Source: Boesenbergia rotunda
Taxonomy: Eukaryota; Streptophyta; Magnoliopsida; Zingiberales; Zingiberaceae
DNA: 64,000 nucleotides
Assembly: GCA_024364735.1 (NCBI GenBank)
Contig: JAGFNQ010000189.1
Span: 186,001-250,000 of the forward strand
Direction of reading: 5' to 3'
Shown: piece after piece, positions 12,088 to 22,800 of the stretch
Numbering within the stretch: position 1 is the stretch's first letter
Layout: each line of letters starts with the position of its first letter
The notes under the pieces: generated by a model
The model's database searches: none
What the model saw: the letters and a program-made list of their open reading frames with translations, nothing else
Told to the model about the DNA's origin: nothing
Made by a program: the position numbers and the translations under genes

Positions 12088-12132
12088 AGATTAATATTTA
12101 TACCAACTCTAATTTAAGGGTAGCTTTCTTAG
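12088..12132. repeat. Short dispersed repeat, second copy
   Basis: ATTAATATTTATACCAACTC plus taatttaag and a TAGCTTT tail, nearly identical to 6510-6556. Origin unknown. Confidence 0.6.
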
Positions 12133-12399
12133 CATTAATCTCATCCACATAGTAAACAACATATGCCTTACCATTCCAAGAGCAGCAAACTCCTTTTCAC
12201 AAGATTTAGACACGTCAGGGGATCGAGATTATTCATTGCCATTCCACATCAACAACGTCCTTCCACACGATTTAGGCATTTAGGCAGTTGCCTTTCTTTT
12301 TAAAAACATTATTAAAAAACAACATCTTATTTAATGAGTTCGGTCCCTCTAATTTAATGTTATTCAGTAGTAGAGCTGAACATTCGTTTCAGAGCATCT

Positions 12400-12970
12400 C
12401 TAGCTCTGCCTTGCGTCTCCATTTCCATGATTGCTTGGCGTTTTCTTTCTTCTCTTGAGCCTCCTTTCAGCGAAACAAGGATCGTAAGCCATTTTCCAGA
12501 ACCTTTCGATTGCTTCAGGTGTACGCCCGGGGATTCGAGCGGCTATCAGCACCCACCTACAGATGACACAGCACCCGTCGCTGATTCTTTTTAATGAGAT
12601 AATAAAATTAAAGAGAAAGAAACCGATCGAGGATGATGGATGATTTAGTATCATCGCTAGCTAACAAATTAAAAAAGCTGAGTGTGTGTAGAAGAAATTA
12701 ATTAACTTGAATCAGCTTGATGACGAGGTCTAGGCGAGATCTTTAATTACCTGTCTCCGACGAGTGTATACATCCTGCGAACAAGGTCTTCCTCTTGCTC
12801 TGACAAGTCGATGAACTCCCACTCCCTGCTGCTCACCTCTGCACGGACCAATTTAACAGTTTTGTATATAGAAATTAAGATCAAATGGAGAAGCGAAGCA
12901 AGATGTGTAGCGTGCGACCTTGGAAACCGCCGTCCAAAGTCCTCAGCTCGCCGAGACTGCGCTTCTCCAT
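12400..12970 (-). CDS. CAPRICE/TRIPTYCHON-like single-repeat R3 MYB
   Basis: Small MYB lacking an activation domain. In Arabidopsis, CPC/TRY/ETC proteins compete with R2R3 MYBs for bHLH partners and repress trichome or promote root-hair fate. Three exons: 12970-12919, 12838-12751 and 12556-12400; 297 nt coding, 98 residues, all junctions in phase. The R3 repeat begins at SSREWEFIDLSEQEEDLVRR and continues MYTLVGDRWVLIAARIPGR, then TPEAIERFWKM. The bHLH-binding signature [DE]Lx2[RK]x3Lx6Lx3R is complete (DLVRRMYTLVGDRWVLIAAR). The N-terminus (MEKRSLGELRTLDGGFQ) is unlike the basic MD/KRR start of CPC. The C-terminal tail is longer than in CPC, about 29 residues with a basic patch (RRLKRRKK) that could be a nuclear signal. 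Intron positions match this family as I know it. Confidence 0.88.
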
Positions 12971-13309
12971 GGCTAGCTTCTCTTAAGGCGAAGTGGCAGA
13001 GATGGGAACGAAGAATTGAGAGAGATGGGCATTCGTGTTTTGCTACCAGTATAAAAGACAACGAGCACCGGTACAGATGGGCCCGCGTGGGCCTACTATC
13101 CAATTTCAAAATTACAAACTTATCCCTGTTAAAAAAATTATAATTTAATCATTAATTTATAATCAAAATAATATTAACAATACGATTATAATTTCGTTAT
13201 TATTAATAAAAATTATATTTAATTTATTTAATTAAAGATGATTAAATAATTTTCATTTCTAAATCAACGACATTGGATTTAGAAATATGAGTGACATTGG
13301 ATTTGATAT

Positions 13310-13339
13310 CTTAGTGCAATTGATATCAATTGCACTAAG
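13310..13339. repeat. 30-bp perfect palindrome
   Basis: CTTAGTGCAATTGAT followed immediately by its exact reverse complement, centred on GATATC (13322-13327). The symmetry extends outward with one mismatch (gatat/gtatc). Confidence 0.85.
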
Positions 13340-14689
13340 GTATCAGTACTTAAGTGTAAATTGGATTATCAAAATTGCTTGGAATAAACATGATCATGCT
13401 TAGAACATATTAATGATGTTTTGATACAAATCTGTTTTTGGATTGTTTTTTTTTAATCCATAGAAATTCTTGATCTTGAGCCCATAGAATTCCTTGACCT
13501 ATAGTTTGAAGGACATGAATCATGTTGTTTATTGTGGCTAAGGGAAATGAATTGTGTTTAATGGAATTTTGTCTTGGGTTAAATCTGCTTGCATTAGGGT
13601 TTAGAGGGTTTAAAAGTTGAAGCAGATTAGTTTCTGAAACTGATCAGTCTCAGAAAACATACTGTATCAGATCTGATCGGTCCACCGACCGATCAAGACT
13701 CACCCTGATCGGTCTGGAGACCGATCAGGGATCACTCTGATCGGTCTGGAGACCGATCAGGGATCACTCTGATCGGTCCGGTGACTAATCAGATCAACCC
13801 TGATCAAGGAACCCCCAGATCGTTCCAAAATGATCCAAAAATTTCTCAGACCAATCACTTCTCGTCGAATTGTATCAGTTTAATGATCATACTACAAACA
13901 AACATGATACAATCCGATTACAATTGAAACATACTTGATCACCCATTGGTACAAACCTGGTACTAAGGAAGCACAAATTTGTTCAAGTGGTACAAACCTG
14001 GTACTTAATAGTGATTTGATACAAACCTATATTGGAATGTTCAAATTCATAAGAAAGAGTTTGTTGAGCCATGGCTTTTGTTCTTGATATCGCGTTTCAG
14101 AAATGTTTCTGAAATGTCGAATATTAATAGAGTCTACACCCCTATTGTGGAATGCAAATTATTAATGCAGTCTGATCAGGAATATATCAGAGTTTCAGGA
14201 TTTTTTCTGAAATTTGATCGCTCCCCAGACTAATAAGAAATATTTCTGTATCAAATAATCAACGAACCTGATTAGTCACGGAGACCAATCAGGATTACGT
14301 GTCCGATACAGCTGCATTCCTTACTTGTCATATGAAACATATACATGTTTGACCATGATATAATTCTGTATATGATTTCATGTGCAATTCACACTTATTG
14401 ACGTATGATGCATATACGTTGTTGCCATGATACATTTATGGTATATGCCTCTCATATGCAACTTAAAAATTATCCTTTAATTATTTTGAATTTTGGGGGA
14501 GACTTATGTTTGAGGGGGAGGTATGTTCAAACTTAATAACCACACCCTTTTCGATGTTTGACAAGGGGGAGAAAATGGTTGATTAAGTTTAGGGTTATTG
14601 TAAGGGGAGGATTTTGATTCCCTTACGATAATTGAACTGCCTTCAATTGATCATCAATGCCTAAACTTAAATCGGGGTGTCAAACAACA

Positions 14690-14702
14690 AAAAGGGGGAG
14701 AT
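14690..14702 (+). promoter_or_regulatory. Polypurine tract of the Copia element
   Basis: AAAAGGGGGAGAT lies immediately before the LTR start TGTTGATGC. This is the plus-strand priming site for reverse transcription in LTR elements, and it fixes the following LTR as the 3' one. Confidence 0.75.
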
Positions 14703-14814
14703 TGTTGATGCACTCTGACCCTGATTGTTGTTTTGGTGTTGACACCGATTTAAGTTTTGATTTAAGTTTGGTTGAGTGAATTTGGGTTAAGTCCTGGTCG
14801 GGGACTGGGCATGA

Positions 14815-15570
14815 AATCCTGGTGAGTGAAGCCAGGTGATGGAAATCCCGGTGAGTGAAGCCGGGTCATGGTGAGTGAAGCCAGGTGATGGAAATCCCGG
14901 TGAGTGAAGCCAGGTCCTGGTGAGTGAAGCCAGGTGATGGAAATCCTAATGAGTGAAGCCAGGTGATGGAAATTCCGGTGAGTGAAGCCGGGTCCTGGTG
15001 AGTGAAGCCAGGTGATGGAAATCCCGGTGAGTGAAGCCGGGTCCTGGTGAGTGAAGCCAGGTGATGGAAATCCCGGTGAGTGAAGCCGAGTCCTGGTGAG
15101 TGAAGCCAGGTGATGGAAATCCCGGTGAGTGAAGCCAGGTCCTGGTGAGTGAAGCCAGGTGATGGAAATCCTAATGAGTGAAGCCAGGTGATGGAAATCC
15201 CGGTGAGTGAAGCCGGGTCTTGGTGAGTGAAGCCAAGTGATGGAAATCCCGGTGAGTGAAGCCGGGTCCTGGTGAGTGAAGCCAGATGATGGAAATCCCG
15301 GTGAGTGAAGCCGAGTCCTGGTGAGTGAAGCCAGGTGACGGAAATCCCGGTGAGTGAAGCCAGGTCCTGGTGAGTGAAGCCAGGTGATGGAAATCCCGGT
15401 GAGTGAAGCCAGGTGATGGAAATCCTAATGAGTGAAGCCAGGTGATCAAAATCCCGGTGAGTGAAGCCGGGTCCTGGTGAGTGAAGCCAGGTGATGGAAA
15501 TCCCGGTGAGTGAAGCCGGGTCCTGGTGAGTGAAGCCAGGTTAGATGAAATCCTGGTGAGTGAAGCCAGG
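14815..15570 (+). repeat. Tandem array of GGTGAGTGAAGCC units
   Basis: About 15 copies of a ~48-50 bp unit made of two half-units: CCGGTGAGTGAAGCCGGGTC and CTGGTGAGTGAAGCCAGGTG plus ATGGAAATC. Copies vary at a few positions only. Open reading frames through this block are by-products of the repeat. Confidence 0.9.
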
Positions 15571-15800
15571 TCCTAGCTTGGAGGGCTAGGTGTGGAAGAG
15601 TCCTAACTTGGAATGTTGGGTGAAAAGTCCTAGCTTGGAGGGCTAGGTGAAAAGTCCTAACTTGGAGGGTTAGGTGAAAAGTCCCAACTTGGAGGGTTAG
15701 GTGAAAAGTCCTAGCTTGGAGGGCTAGGTTGGATGAAATCCTAACTTGGAGGGTCAGGTCCTAGCTTGGAGGGCTAGGTTGGGTGAAACCCTAGCTTGTT
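15570..15800 (+). repeat. Tandem array of TAGCTTGGAGGGCTAGG units
   Basis: About nine units of 22-28 bp, alternating TCCTAGCTTGGAGGGCTAGG and TCCTAACTTGGAGGGTTAGG, directly following the previous array. Confidence 0.85.
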
Positions 15801-15814
15801 GAGCTAGGCTGGAG

Positions 15815-16290
15815 CCCCTGGATCGGTCTGGTGACCGATCAGGGAAGTTGGCACGGTGCTCCTTCGTGGATCGGTCTGGTGACCGATCCAGCGATGACTG
15901 ATCGGTCTGGTGACCGATCAGGGAGTATGCGTTTCACTCACTGAATGGCTCCTGATCGGTCCGGTGACCGATCAGGGAGCACTCAGTGAGTTGAGTTCCC
16001 CTACTGATCAGGTTCTGAACGGTCTGGTGACCGATCAAAGACTTAGGATTTGATTTTCGCGGTTACTGTTCACTCAGACGTGGACCGATCAGGATGGAGC
16101 CTGATTGGTCTGAGAGTGACCTGATTGGTCTGTGACCGATCAGGCTGGAGCCTGATTGGTCTAAGGACCGATCTGGAGTGTGCAGCAGAATGCTGGATTG
16201 GTCTGGGGACCAATCAGGAGTGTGCAGAAGACTGCTGGATCGATCTGGTGACCGATCAGGGTCCTTCCTGATCGGTCTGGTGACCGATCA
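15815..16290. repeat. Cluster of GATCGGTC inverted repeats
   Basis: GATCGGTCTGGTGACCGATC and close variants recur about ten times at roughly 40-60 bp spacing. Each is a short hairpin-capable inverted repeat (8-9 bp arms, 4-bp loop). Similar units occur at 13670-13800 upstream of the polypurine tract. Confidence 0.9.
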
Positions 16291-17137
16291 GGAGCAGAAC
16301 TTTAATTCAAATACGCTGTCAGAAGTGTCTGATCGCGTCTGTTTTCTCTGCCGATTCACTGATACATTGCCGATTCTTTTTGATATGCATTGCTAAGCCT
16401 CTGTTGGAGTGTGCAGGTGATAGTAGGTGATTCAAACACTCATGGAGGGTTAATGGGAGGCTTTCCTTGGAGCAGGTTTGTTTGTTTCTCCTTCTCAAGT
16501 TTCAACGGCAACTGGAGCAGCTGGCGACTGACGGAGACTCAGCTGGAGAGGAGGTCTTCAGTGGACTGAGTGTTCAGGGAGGTCAGTGGGTTCAGGCTGG
16601 CTCAGTGGATGATGATGAATCTTGCGATGGTGAGAGGGAGCTTAAGTGACGAAGCTAGAAGCAGAGGACCTGAGGCGAATAAGACATAAACTTGGGATGT
16701 TTGGCTGGGTTGTGTTCGTGCTCTCTGTTGCTTTGTGCTTGAGCGATCTTGTTGCATTCCTGTGAGATCTTTGTGAGTGTTCCTTCTTGTGTGATCTCTT
16801 GTACTCAAGTTTAATCATCTGTGAGATCTGTGGAGAGGTTTCTCCACCGAGAAGGAGGCTCTATCTTATCCGGTGTTCACCGGGGCTTGATCTGCCGACG
16901 ATCAAGGGATCGCCCACCTTAAGGGCACGCCAAGGAGTAGGGGCAAGTTATCCCCGAACCTTGTATATCGAGGTGTTAGCGTCGGTTTGCTTTCCTTTTG
17001 CTTTGGTTTGTTGTTTTTAGTTTTCTGTTTCTGCATTTGCTTCCGCTGCCTAACTCTGAAGTGCAGAAAGATTTTAAAAGCTTCAAGCTTAAGTGTCTGG
17101 CTATATTCACCCCTCTCTAGCCATCCGAGCTACAACA

Positions 17138-18295
17138 TAACATACTAAGAAGCATAAACATGCATCCCCCCCTTAACCTATGCCTTATCACATATTTTCA
17201 ATTTATACACAAACATGAAGAAATAAGTTAAATTCTAACTTAAACACTTCAATTCTCCCTCTTTGACACCATCAAAATGATTGTACCAAACAATGTTAAC
17301 CTATGGTATCAAATAAAGACAAAGTTGTAAATTTTGAAAATAAACAGAAATCAAAAAACTCCGATACCAGTCGACTGAGTCTCGACTGGTCTCATCGAAA
17401 CTGCCCTGTCTTCCAAGAAACAGTAAAATCAGTCGACTGATATATTTCTGATTCGAATTTCAACCTTTTGAGCTAAATTTCAAAACTACATAAAAAATTT
17501 CAGAAAATTCAAAAATCACGAAATTTTGTAAACACATTTCATTTGATATCCTCTAACAGGAAAAATATTTTTAAATTTTTTTATCAAAACTCAAAAACTT
17601 CAATTTTGTATCAAAATCAAACCCTAGTTTTGAACCCTTGTGTTTTTCAAATCTATGTCATAGCAAATAAAACACAGAATTATTTTTAAAATATTTGAAA
17701 TGTCCAACTATGATATATGAGCAAGATGCCCATTAATTAAACATTTTCTTTTCCCATAGTTGGCCTATTATTACTAAAGTGATACAATTCATAATTATCA
17801 AAATGTCATAAGCACATGTAAATTATGAGTATCATTTTAACATCCCATATGCTTAAATAAACACACAAATCAAGTTATTATGAGATGTGATTAAGGTACT
17901 CCCTACTTAGCTCATTTAATCATGAATTGCATTTAGGTTAAGTGCTCCCCCTTGAGGTCTCAAGTCAACCATTTTTTAAAAATTTAAAATTTTAACAAAT
18001 ATGGTTGACTAACCCTGAATCCTCTAACCCTTGAGGATTGACTTTGGCACCCAATAAAAATGTTTCTTAATTGGGTTGACCAAATATTTTTTGAAAATCT
18101 ATTTTCTATCTAGGGTTTTAGTTTTTGCTTGTTCTCTAGCAAGTAGATAATGATAGGTATTTTCTTTGCTAGAATCCTTATATTCTAAACCCGTTTTCTT
18201 GAAACTTGCTCTTTAGCTCATAATAATCATGTCTAAGGTATTAGAGCCAATTTTAATTTTTCTAAGGGCTTTACTAAGGTTATCTACCTTTTCAT
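17138..18295 (-). mobile_element. Non-coding part of an opposite-strand Copia element
   Basis: Read on the minus strand after the gag fragment: no pol domains, but GGGGGAG motifs (reverse complement of 17946-17952), a GTCAAAGAGGGAGAATTGAAG motif of the type preceding Copia LTRs (around 17255-17275), and a CAGTCGACTG inverted motif (17365-17440). It looks like a deleted or recombined element abutting the plus-strand LTR head to head. Confidence 0.5.
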
Positions 18296-19143
18296 TTAAT
18301 TCCCTATTTCCTCTTCTAAATATGAATCATTTAAATTAGAAGATGATGAAGCATGCATGCTATCCTTAAGTGTCATGGATTCTAATTTTTCATTTCGCAT
18401 GCAAATTTTATTTTTCAAATATTTGATTTTCTTTCTAGCTTTAAATAAGTCATCATTTGTGCTGGAAATTATTTTAACTAAAGTAGTAGTGGGTAGATTG
18501 TATACCTCATTTACCGAAACGTCCGAATCCGAAGTTGAGCCTCCCATTCACTTGAGCTTCCTTCATCCTCACTTGAGCTTTTTCCTTCTTCAACTTCAGA
18601 TGACGTGGAGGCTATATCTTCAATTCTCATTAAGGCAAAATGGGACACATGGTATTCTTCTACTTCCGATGATGATGATTCATCCCATGTTGTCTTTAAG
18701 CTTTGGACCTTCTTCCCCTTTTCTTTTGTTTTCTTCTTCTCTTCTTTCTTCTTCATTTCCTTTTTCTTCAAGAGAGGACATTCATCCCTTATGTGTCCTT
18801 CTCCTTGACAATTGTAACAAATGATTTTCCTTGGTCGACTTTTACTTCTTGAGTTTTTCCTATCACGAGATTTGTTAGATAAAAAATGTTTTAAAATACT
18901 TCTCATTTTTCTTACCATATACGCCTCCTCATCATTATCCATGAATGCACTTGATTCTTTCGAGTCGGATGAGGAGACATTCTTTTTACCTTTTCCTTTG
19001 TTTGTCACAAGGGCTACTCCTTTTGGTTTGTAAACTTCTTCAATTGCTCCTCCAATCCAAGTTTCATGGAGTTCCATGGTCGAGAAGAATTCTTCTAAAG
19101 AAGTTTTCTCTAGATCCTTAGATATGTAATATGAATCCACCAT
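18296..19143 (-). pseudogene. Ty1/Copia gag fragment with CCHC zinc knuckle
   Basis: The minus strand reads through LEEFFSTMELHETWIGGAIE, then a Lys/Arg/Ser-rich stretch and a zinc knuckle CYNCQGEGHIRDEC (C-x2-C-x4-H-x4-C), then a Lys/Glu-rich tail. A frame change near 18540 separates it from a second piece (VNEVYNLPTTTLVKIISSTN, KARKKIKYLKNKI) that is the coiled-coil continuation of SIRE-type gag. The N-terminal capsid part and pol are missing. Confidence 0.8.
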
Positions 19144-20098
19144 TGAGCTTCAATTTGCAGTATTGGAGCCATGGGGCACCTCCAACGTTGTCTGATTGCT
19201 CTGGGGCCTCAGTGTTGCGCACTGGTGCCATGGCCCGCTGCTCTAGTTCCTCTGCCGCCCTGGCGTTTAGCTCTGCCTTATCAAGACCGAGCTCTTCGGC
19301 AAGCACTGCACTCCACATGGTTTGAGCTGCAACACAGAAAAAACCTTAGTTAGAGCTAAAAAATTCAAGGGCAAAGCAAGAGCTTACCGATCAAGCGGGG
19401 TAGGGTGGTAGGGATCTGGCTCAGTCGGAATATGTACAACACCGCCTCGCTCAGAAGCGGTCGGTATGGATGTGAGGCCCCCCGATCTTAGAGTAGGCCA
19501 GTTGAAATGCTAGCTCCGAGCGATAGTTCTTGGGCATAGGTGGCTAAGTGGATAGGTCCTCTACCGATTCGGTGGGCCAATTTGGAGCGGGAGTAGTATT
19601 AACAAAAAAGAAATGGGTCTTCCAGCCCTTATTAGAAGAGGGAACCTTATCCAAAAAGGCCAATTTGGCTCGGGCCTGAAAGAGAAAGTTGGCCGACACT
19701 TGTTTCTTAGGGTAGTAGAAGAAGTGAAAAAATCTAGGGGTCTAGAGGAATACAGTATATAGAGAAGATAACTACAGTGTCGCAGAGGATCCGAATGAAG
19801 TTCAGGGCCAATTGGGAAAGGGGTATTTGAAAATATCTACAGATTTCTTTTATGAAGGGTGGAGAGGGAATCTCATCCCGGCCAATAAATGGTCTCTAAA
19901 AATAGCAAAATACTCTAGAGGAGGTAGGTGTGGTTGGTTGCGGTGATTAGGAAGGGCTAGGTGGTGGTCGACCGGGGTTTGATAGTCCGACCGGAGGGTT
20001 TCAAGGTGGTCGCGGGTCAGGGTCGAGATAGTGGTTGTGTACGATAAGCCGACCGAAGAGGTTGACTCGGCCATTGGGTTGGGATCAGAAACTATCAC
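19144..20098 (-). pseudogene. Gypsy-type gag-like ORF (Transposase_28 family), degenerate
   Basis: On the minus strand, ATG 20098 starts MIVSDPNPMAESTSSVGLSY and continues EYFAIFRDHLLAGMRFPLHP before a stop. Downstream, in shifted frames, I read RFFHFFYYPKKQVSANFLFQ, ARAKLAFLDKVPSSNKGW and KTHFFFVN, then a coiled-coil piece (LAEELGLDKAELNARAAEEL, 19118-19318). This matches the 'putative gypsy type transposon' domain carried by Tat-like elements. Several stops and frame changes make it a pseudogene. Confidence 0.7.
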
Positions 20099-20288
20099 TA
20101 TAAAACATTAGGCAAGGGAAAAGAGTACCTAGGGGTCGAGTAGCCGGAAATGAAGAAATGCAGGTGGTCGGAGCTCGCCGGAGATAACAGAAAGCCGGAA
20201 TTCGCGGTGGTCAGAGGGCTGAGGTTGGAGAGGAGAAACGAAGAAAGAGAAACACATCTAAAGAAGGTAAGGGTCGTGAGGAGGCACC

Positions 20289-20296
20289 TATTTATA
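20289..20296 (-). promoter_or_regulatory. TATA box upstream of the gypsy-type ORF
   Basis: TATAAATA on the minus strand, within AGTATAAATAGG, about 190 bp upstream of ATG 20098 and followed by a C/T-rich leader (TCTTTCTTCGTTTCTCCTC). Probably the element's own promoter. Confidence 0.55.
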
Positions 20297-20499
20297 CTGT
20301 GGTAAAACCCAGGAAGGCCATTGAATGCGAGGGGTAAAAAGGCGGGAGAAGATCCGGACCGTCGGTTTACCGCCCTTACCGACACTTCGAGAACTCCACC
20401 CTGGCGCCGCACAAGCCCCTGGCATGCCACGCCTCGCAGTCAGGGAGACCCAGTCGGGGCGGGACGCGTGGTGAGGACGTTAAATGGTGATATGATGGG

Positions 20500-21800
20500 T
20501 GGATTCGACCTATAATGATCATGATCTGGGAGCCATAATGGGCACGGGAGTAGATAGCGACAAGAAGATCCGACCGGGCGGATAGCCTAGTCAGTCGGAC
20601 TCATCGCCTCCTTCCACTGGACTTGAAGGGGAGGCTTGTGATTCGGTTGGATATGTAATCCGACCGAATAGGAAGTCCGGTCGGGTAGGTGGCCCAGTCG
20701 GGTAGAGACGTTCGGGCGCACAAGATGTTGACCTAGCCAGATGAATGCGCTCGGGGTCACGGGGATATGATCTAGTCGGCGGTAGCCGGCCGGATGTGAC
20801 CGGTCGGCAATATCCGATCGGAAGTGTTCAGTCGGTCGGATGGAAAAAAACACGCACCTAGAACTCCCCTAAATAGGGATCCCGAACATGGATTGTGCTC
20901 TGGGCAGACGATCCCGGTCAGCCATGCCTGACCGGATGGTTCGTTCGTCCTGCCACTGAAATTGCCCGCCCCACTCTATAAAGCAACTCGTGGCCTATGA
21001 CCAGCTGTCCGATCGGGCATGCCCCATTGACCGGTTGGACGGGCAACGACAGGAGCGGTCGAACCCACTCACAGACGATCTGCCCACCCAAAAGCCATTG
21101 ACGACCGAACGACTGAGTCCCTCCAAATGACCCCTCATGGCCGATCAGCCAGGTCCGGACGGATTTGCAGAGCTGCATAATAAGACAGGCTAGGGTGTCT
21201 GCACGATCAGAGTAGTTTGATTACGATTAGACTCCTTCAGATATAGAAAAATACTGCAGATCTTCTCATTTTGAAGAAGAGATCTTTGTCATAATCAGGT
21301 CTGCCCCTGTATATCAAACATTAATGCCTGATGTAGAAATGACAGTAAGGATGGGTGAATGACCTTTTGGCGGCCACTCCAAACCTTCGGGAAAGTAAAG
21401 TTGTCACAAGATTATCTGTCAGAAGATTGACTTTTATGAGACAAGACAGTCAAGACAAGACAGGGGTCATCCTCTTCCTCTATATAAGGTCCCCCCAGTG
21501 CTTCAAAAAGGGGGATTGGCTTGAAGCCATCACACAACCCTCTCACGATTTCATTCTAAACCCTATTCTGCCTCTTGTTCATTTGTTCTTCCCTTTGGTC
21601 TTGGGTTTGACCTTCAGTGCCATTGCTACTCATTCGTCTCACTGTGCCACCTGAGCGAGAGCTCTCTCCGCTTGTCGACAGGATCACCTCTCCTCTCCAA
21701 TTGAGACTGCGGGCTATCCCCGAGGTAGCAAGGTCGGTCATGACCTCAACATGTGCTTGTAAGGCTAGACGTGCCCTCGAGTTATATTTGCAAAAAAGAT
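20500..21800 (+). mobile_element. LTR-like segment, gypsy type, with promoter
   Basis: CGGTCGG/CCGACCG-rich U3-like DNA (20560-21180) leads into a TATA box (CTCTATATAAGG, 21481-21487), a pyrimidine-rich leader and AACCCTATTCTGCC. No PBS or matching second LTR was found and limits are approximate. Confidence 0.45.
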
Positions 21801-22199
21801 TTTATCATTAGCCTGCCCATTAATTTAATTCTCATAAATCTCCCCATTCGATCACATCAAAAATAAGGTTAACTGAAAAAATATCTAAGGGTTAATTTAA
21901 TTTACTACATAAAAGAAGTGTAGGTTGTTACGCTTCATTCTTCTCGTCTCTGTACTCCATTACTCTACTAAGAGTTTACTGATAGAGAATTTTAGTCAAT
22001 CACCCATCGAAAAGGCTCAAAGAGTCTAGGTCTTGGAGTAAGAGTCATCGAAGGCTTCAAATTAAATAAATCAACCATGGGGGAGCTGGCGTCGTGAGAA
22101 CAGGGGGAGCCTGTGACCGACCTTACGAGCACAACCTGAGTCCACTATCGATTGGTCGACCTCGCAAGCACAAGACTAGGTCATAACTGACAAGCCTCT

Positions 22200-22800
22200 C
22201 GACTTTAACTTAATTCGGATTAATGCACATCAAAAAAGGAAAGATTGTAAGTATCATAGGTTGGTTTTGATATAGTCAACTGAGTTAAGTTAGATCATCT
22301 TGTATTTGATGCCTTGTGTCCAAGTGTGCAAGAACTTAGGTGTATAAGAATTTGAGCGAATGACACAGCGAGTGAGAAGGATAACACAGGAAAGGAGCTG
22401 ACGAATTTTGTACATCTGAAGGACAAGAATCTGCTCATGAGTATACTATTGGACAAAAAGGGTGTGCACGGCATCCGAGGAATGAGAAGCCGGGAAATAA
22501 GCCTGCTCGAGGAGAAGGTCAGAGTTGAGTTCAAGTGAACTCAACTCTGGAAGAGAGCGAAGTCCAAAAAGATCAACTTGGAAGCTAATCTTGAAAACCC
22601 GTGGTGCCTTAGTTGTGATTGAGGGGGCCATGGATGAACAGTAGCCAAGGTGCTTTGGGTTGGAACAGAAGCACCTCGAATAAAAAATTACCGTTAGAGA
22701 GATGTTATCATGGATAAAAGTTATCTAACTGAGGCATCCTAGATGTCACATCATCAATAGTCACTTGTGACCAAAATGTTAGAAATAACACCTTAGAATT
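22200..22800 (+). mobile_element. LTR fragment
   Basis: TTGATATAGTCAACTGAGTT AAG ... TTGTGTCCAAGTGTGCAAG resembles the U3 of Copia-type LTRs common in monocot genomes. An imperfect inverted pair, GTTGAGTTCAAGTGAACTC, lies at 22524-22545. No coding domains. Family assignment is tentative. Confidence 0.4.

Larger units (their letters stand above)
13145..14702 (+). mobile_element. 3' internal part of a SIRE-like Ty1/Copia element
   Basis: Non-coding DNA upstream of a polypurine tract and LTR. It contains several GATCGGTCTGGAGACCGATC inverted repeats (13670-13800) and the multiple GGGGGAG motifs seen before the 3' LTR in SIRE/Maximus-type Copia elements (14505-14580, 14690-14700). No gag, protease, integrase or RT domain was recognised, so the coding region is lost or lies outside. 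The left limit is arbitrary. Confidence 0.55.
14703..17137 (+). mobile_element. Long (about 2.4 kb) 3' LTR of a SIRE-like Copia element
   Basis: Begins TGTTGATGC after the polypurine tract and ends CTACAACA, giving TGTTG/CAACA termini. The interior holds a GGTGAGTGAAGCC tandem array (14815-15570), a TCCTAGCTTGGAGGGCTAGG array (15570-15800) and about ten GATCGGTC...GACCGATC inverted repeats (15815-16290). The 3' segment (TTTCTCCACCGAGAAGGAGG, CCGGTGTTCACCGGGGCTTG, TCACCCCTCTCTAGCC) is typical of monocot SIRE-type LTRs. What follows has no primer-binding site but is an opposite-strand element. Confidence 0.7.

Noticed and set aside
15171..15449. 92-codon minus-strand ORF with a repeating FTHRDFHHLASLT-like peptide
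   Set aside because: Pure translation of the LTR tandem array; frame openness follows from the repeat unit.
14815..16290. CRISPR-like arrangement of regularly spaced repeats
   Set aside because: Eukaryotic LTR context, adjoining units without unique spacers, no cas genes.
19536..19580. GGTGGCTAAGTGGATAGGT, reminiscent of a tRNA D-arm region
   Set aside because: No matching acceptor, anticodon or T arms; it is part of the gypsy-type pseudogene.
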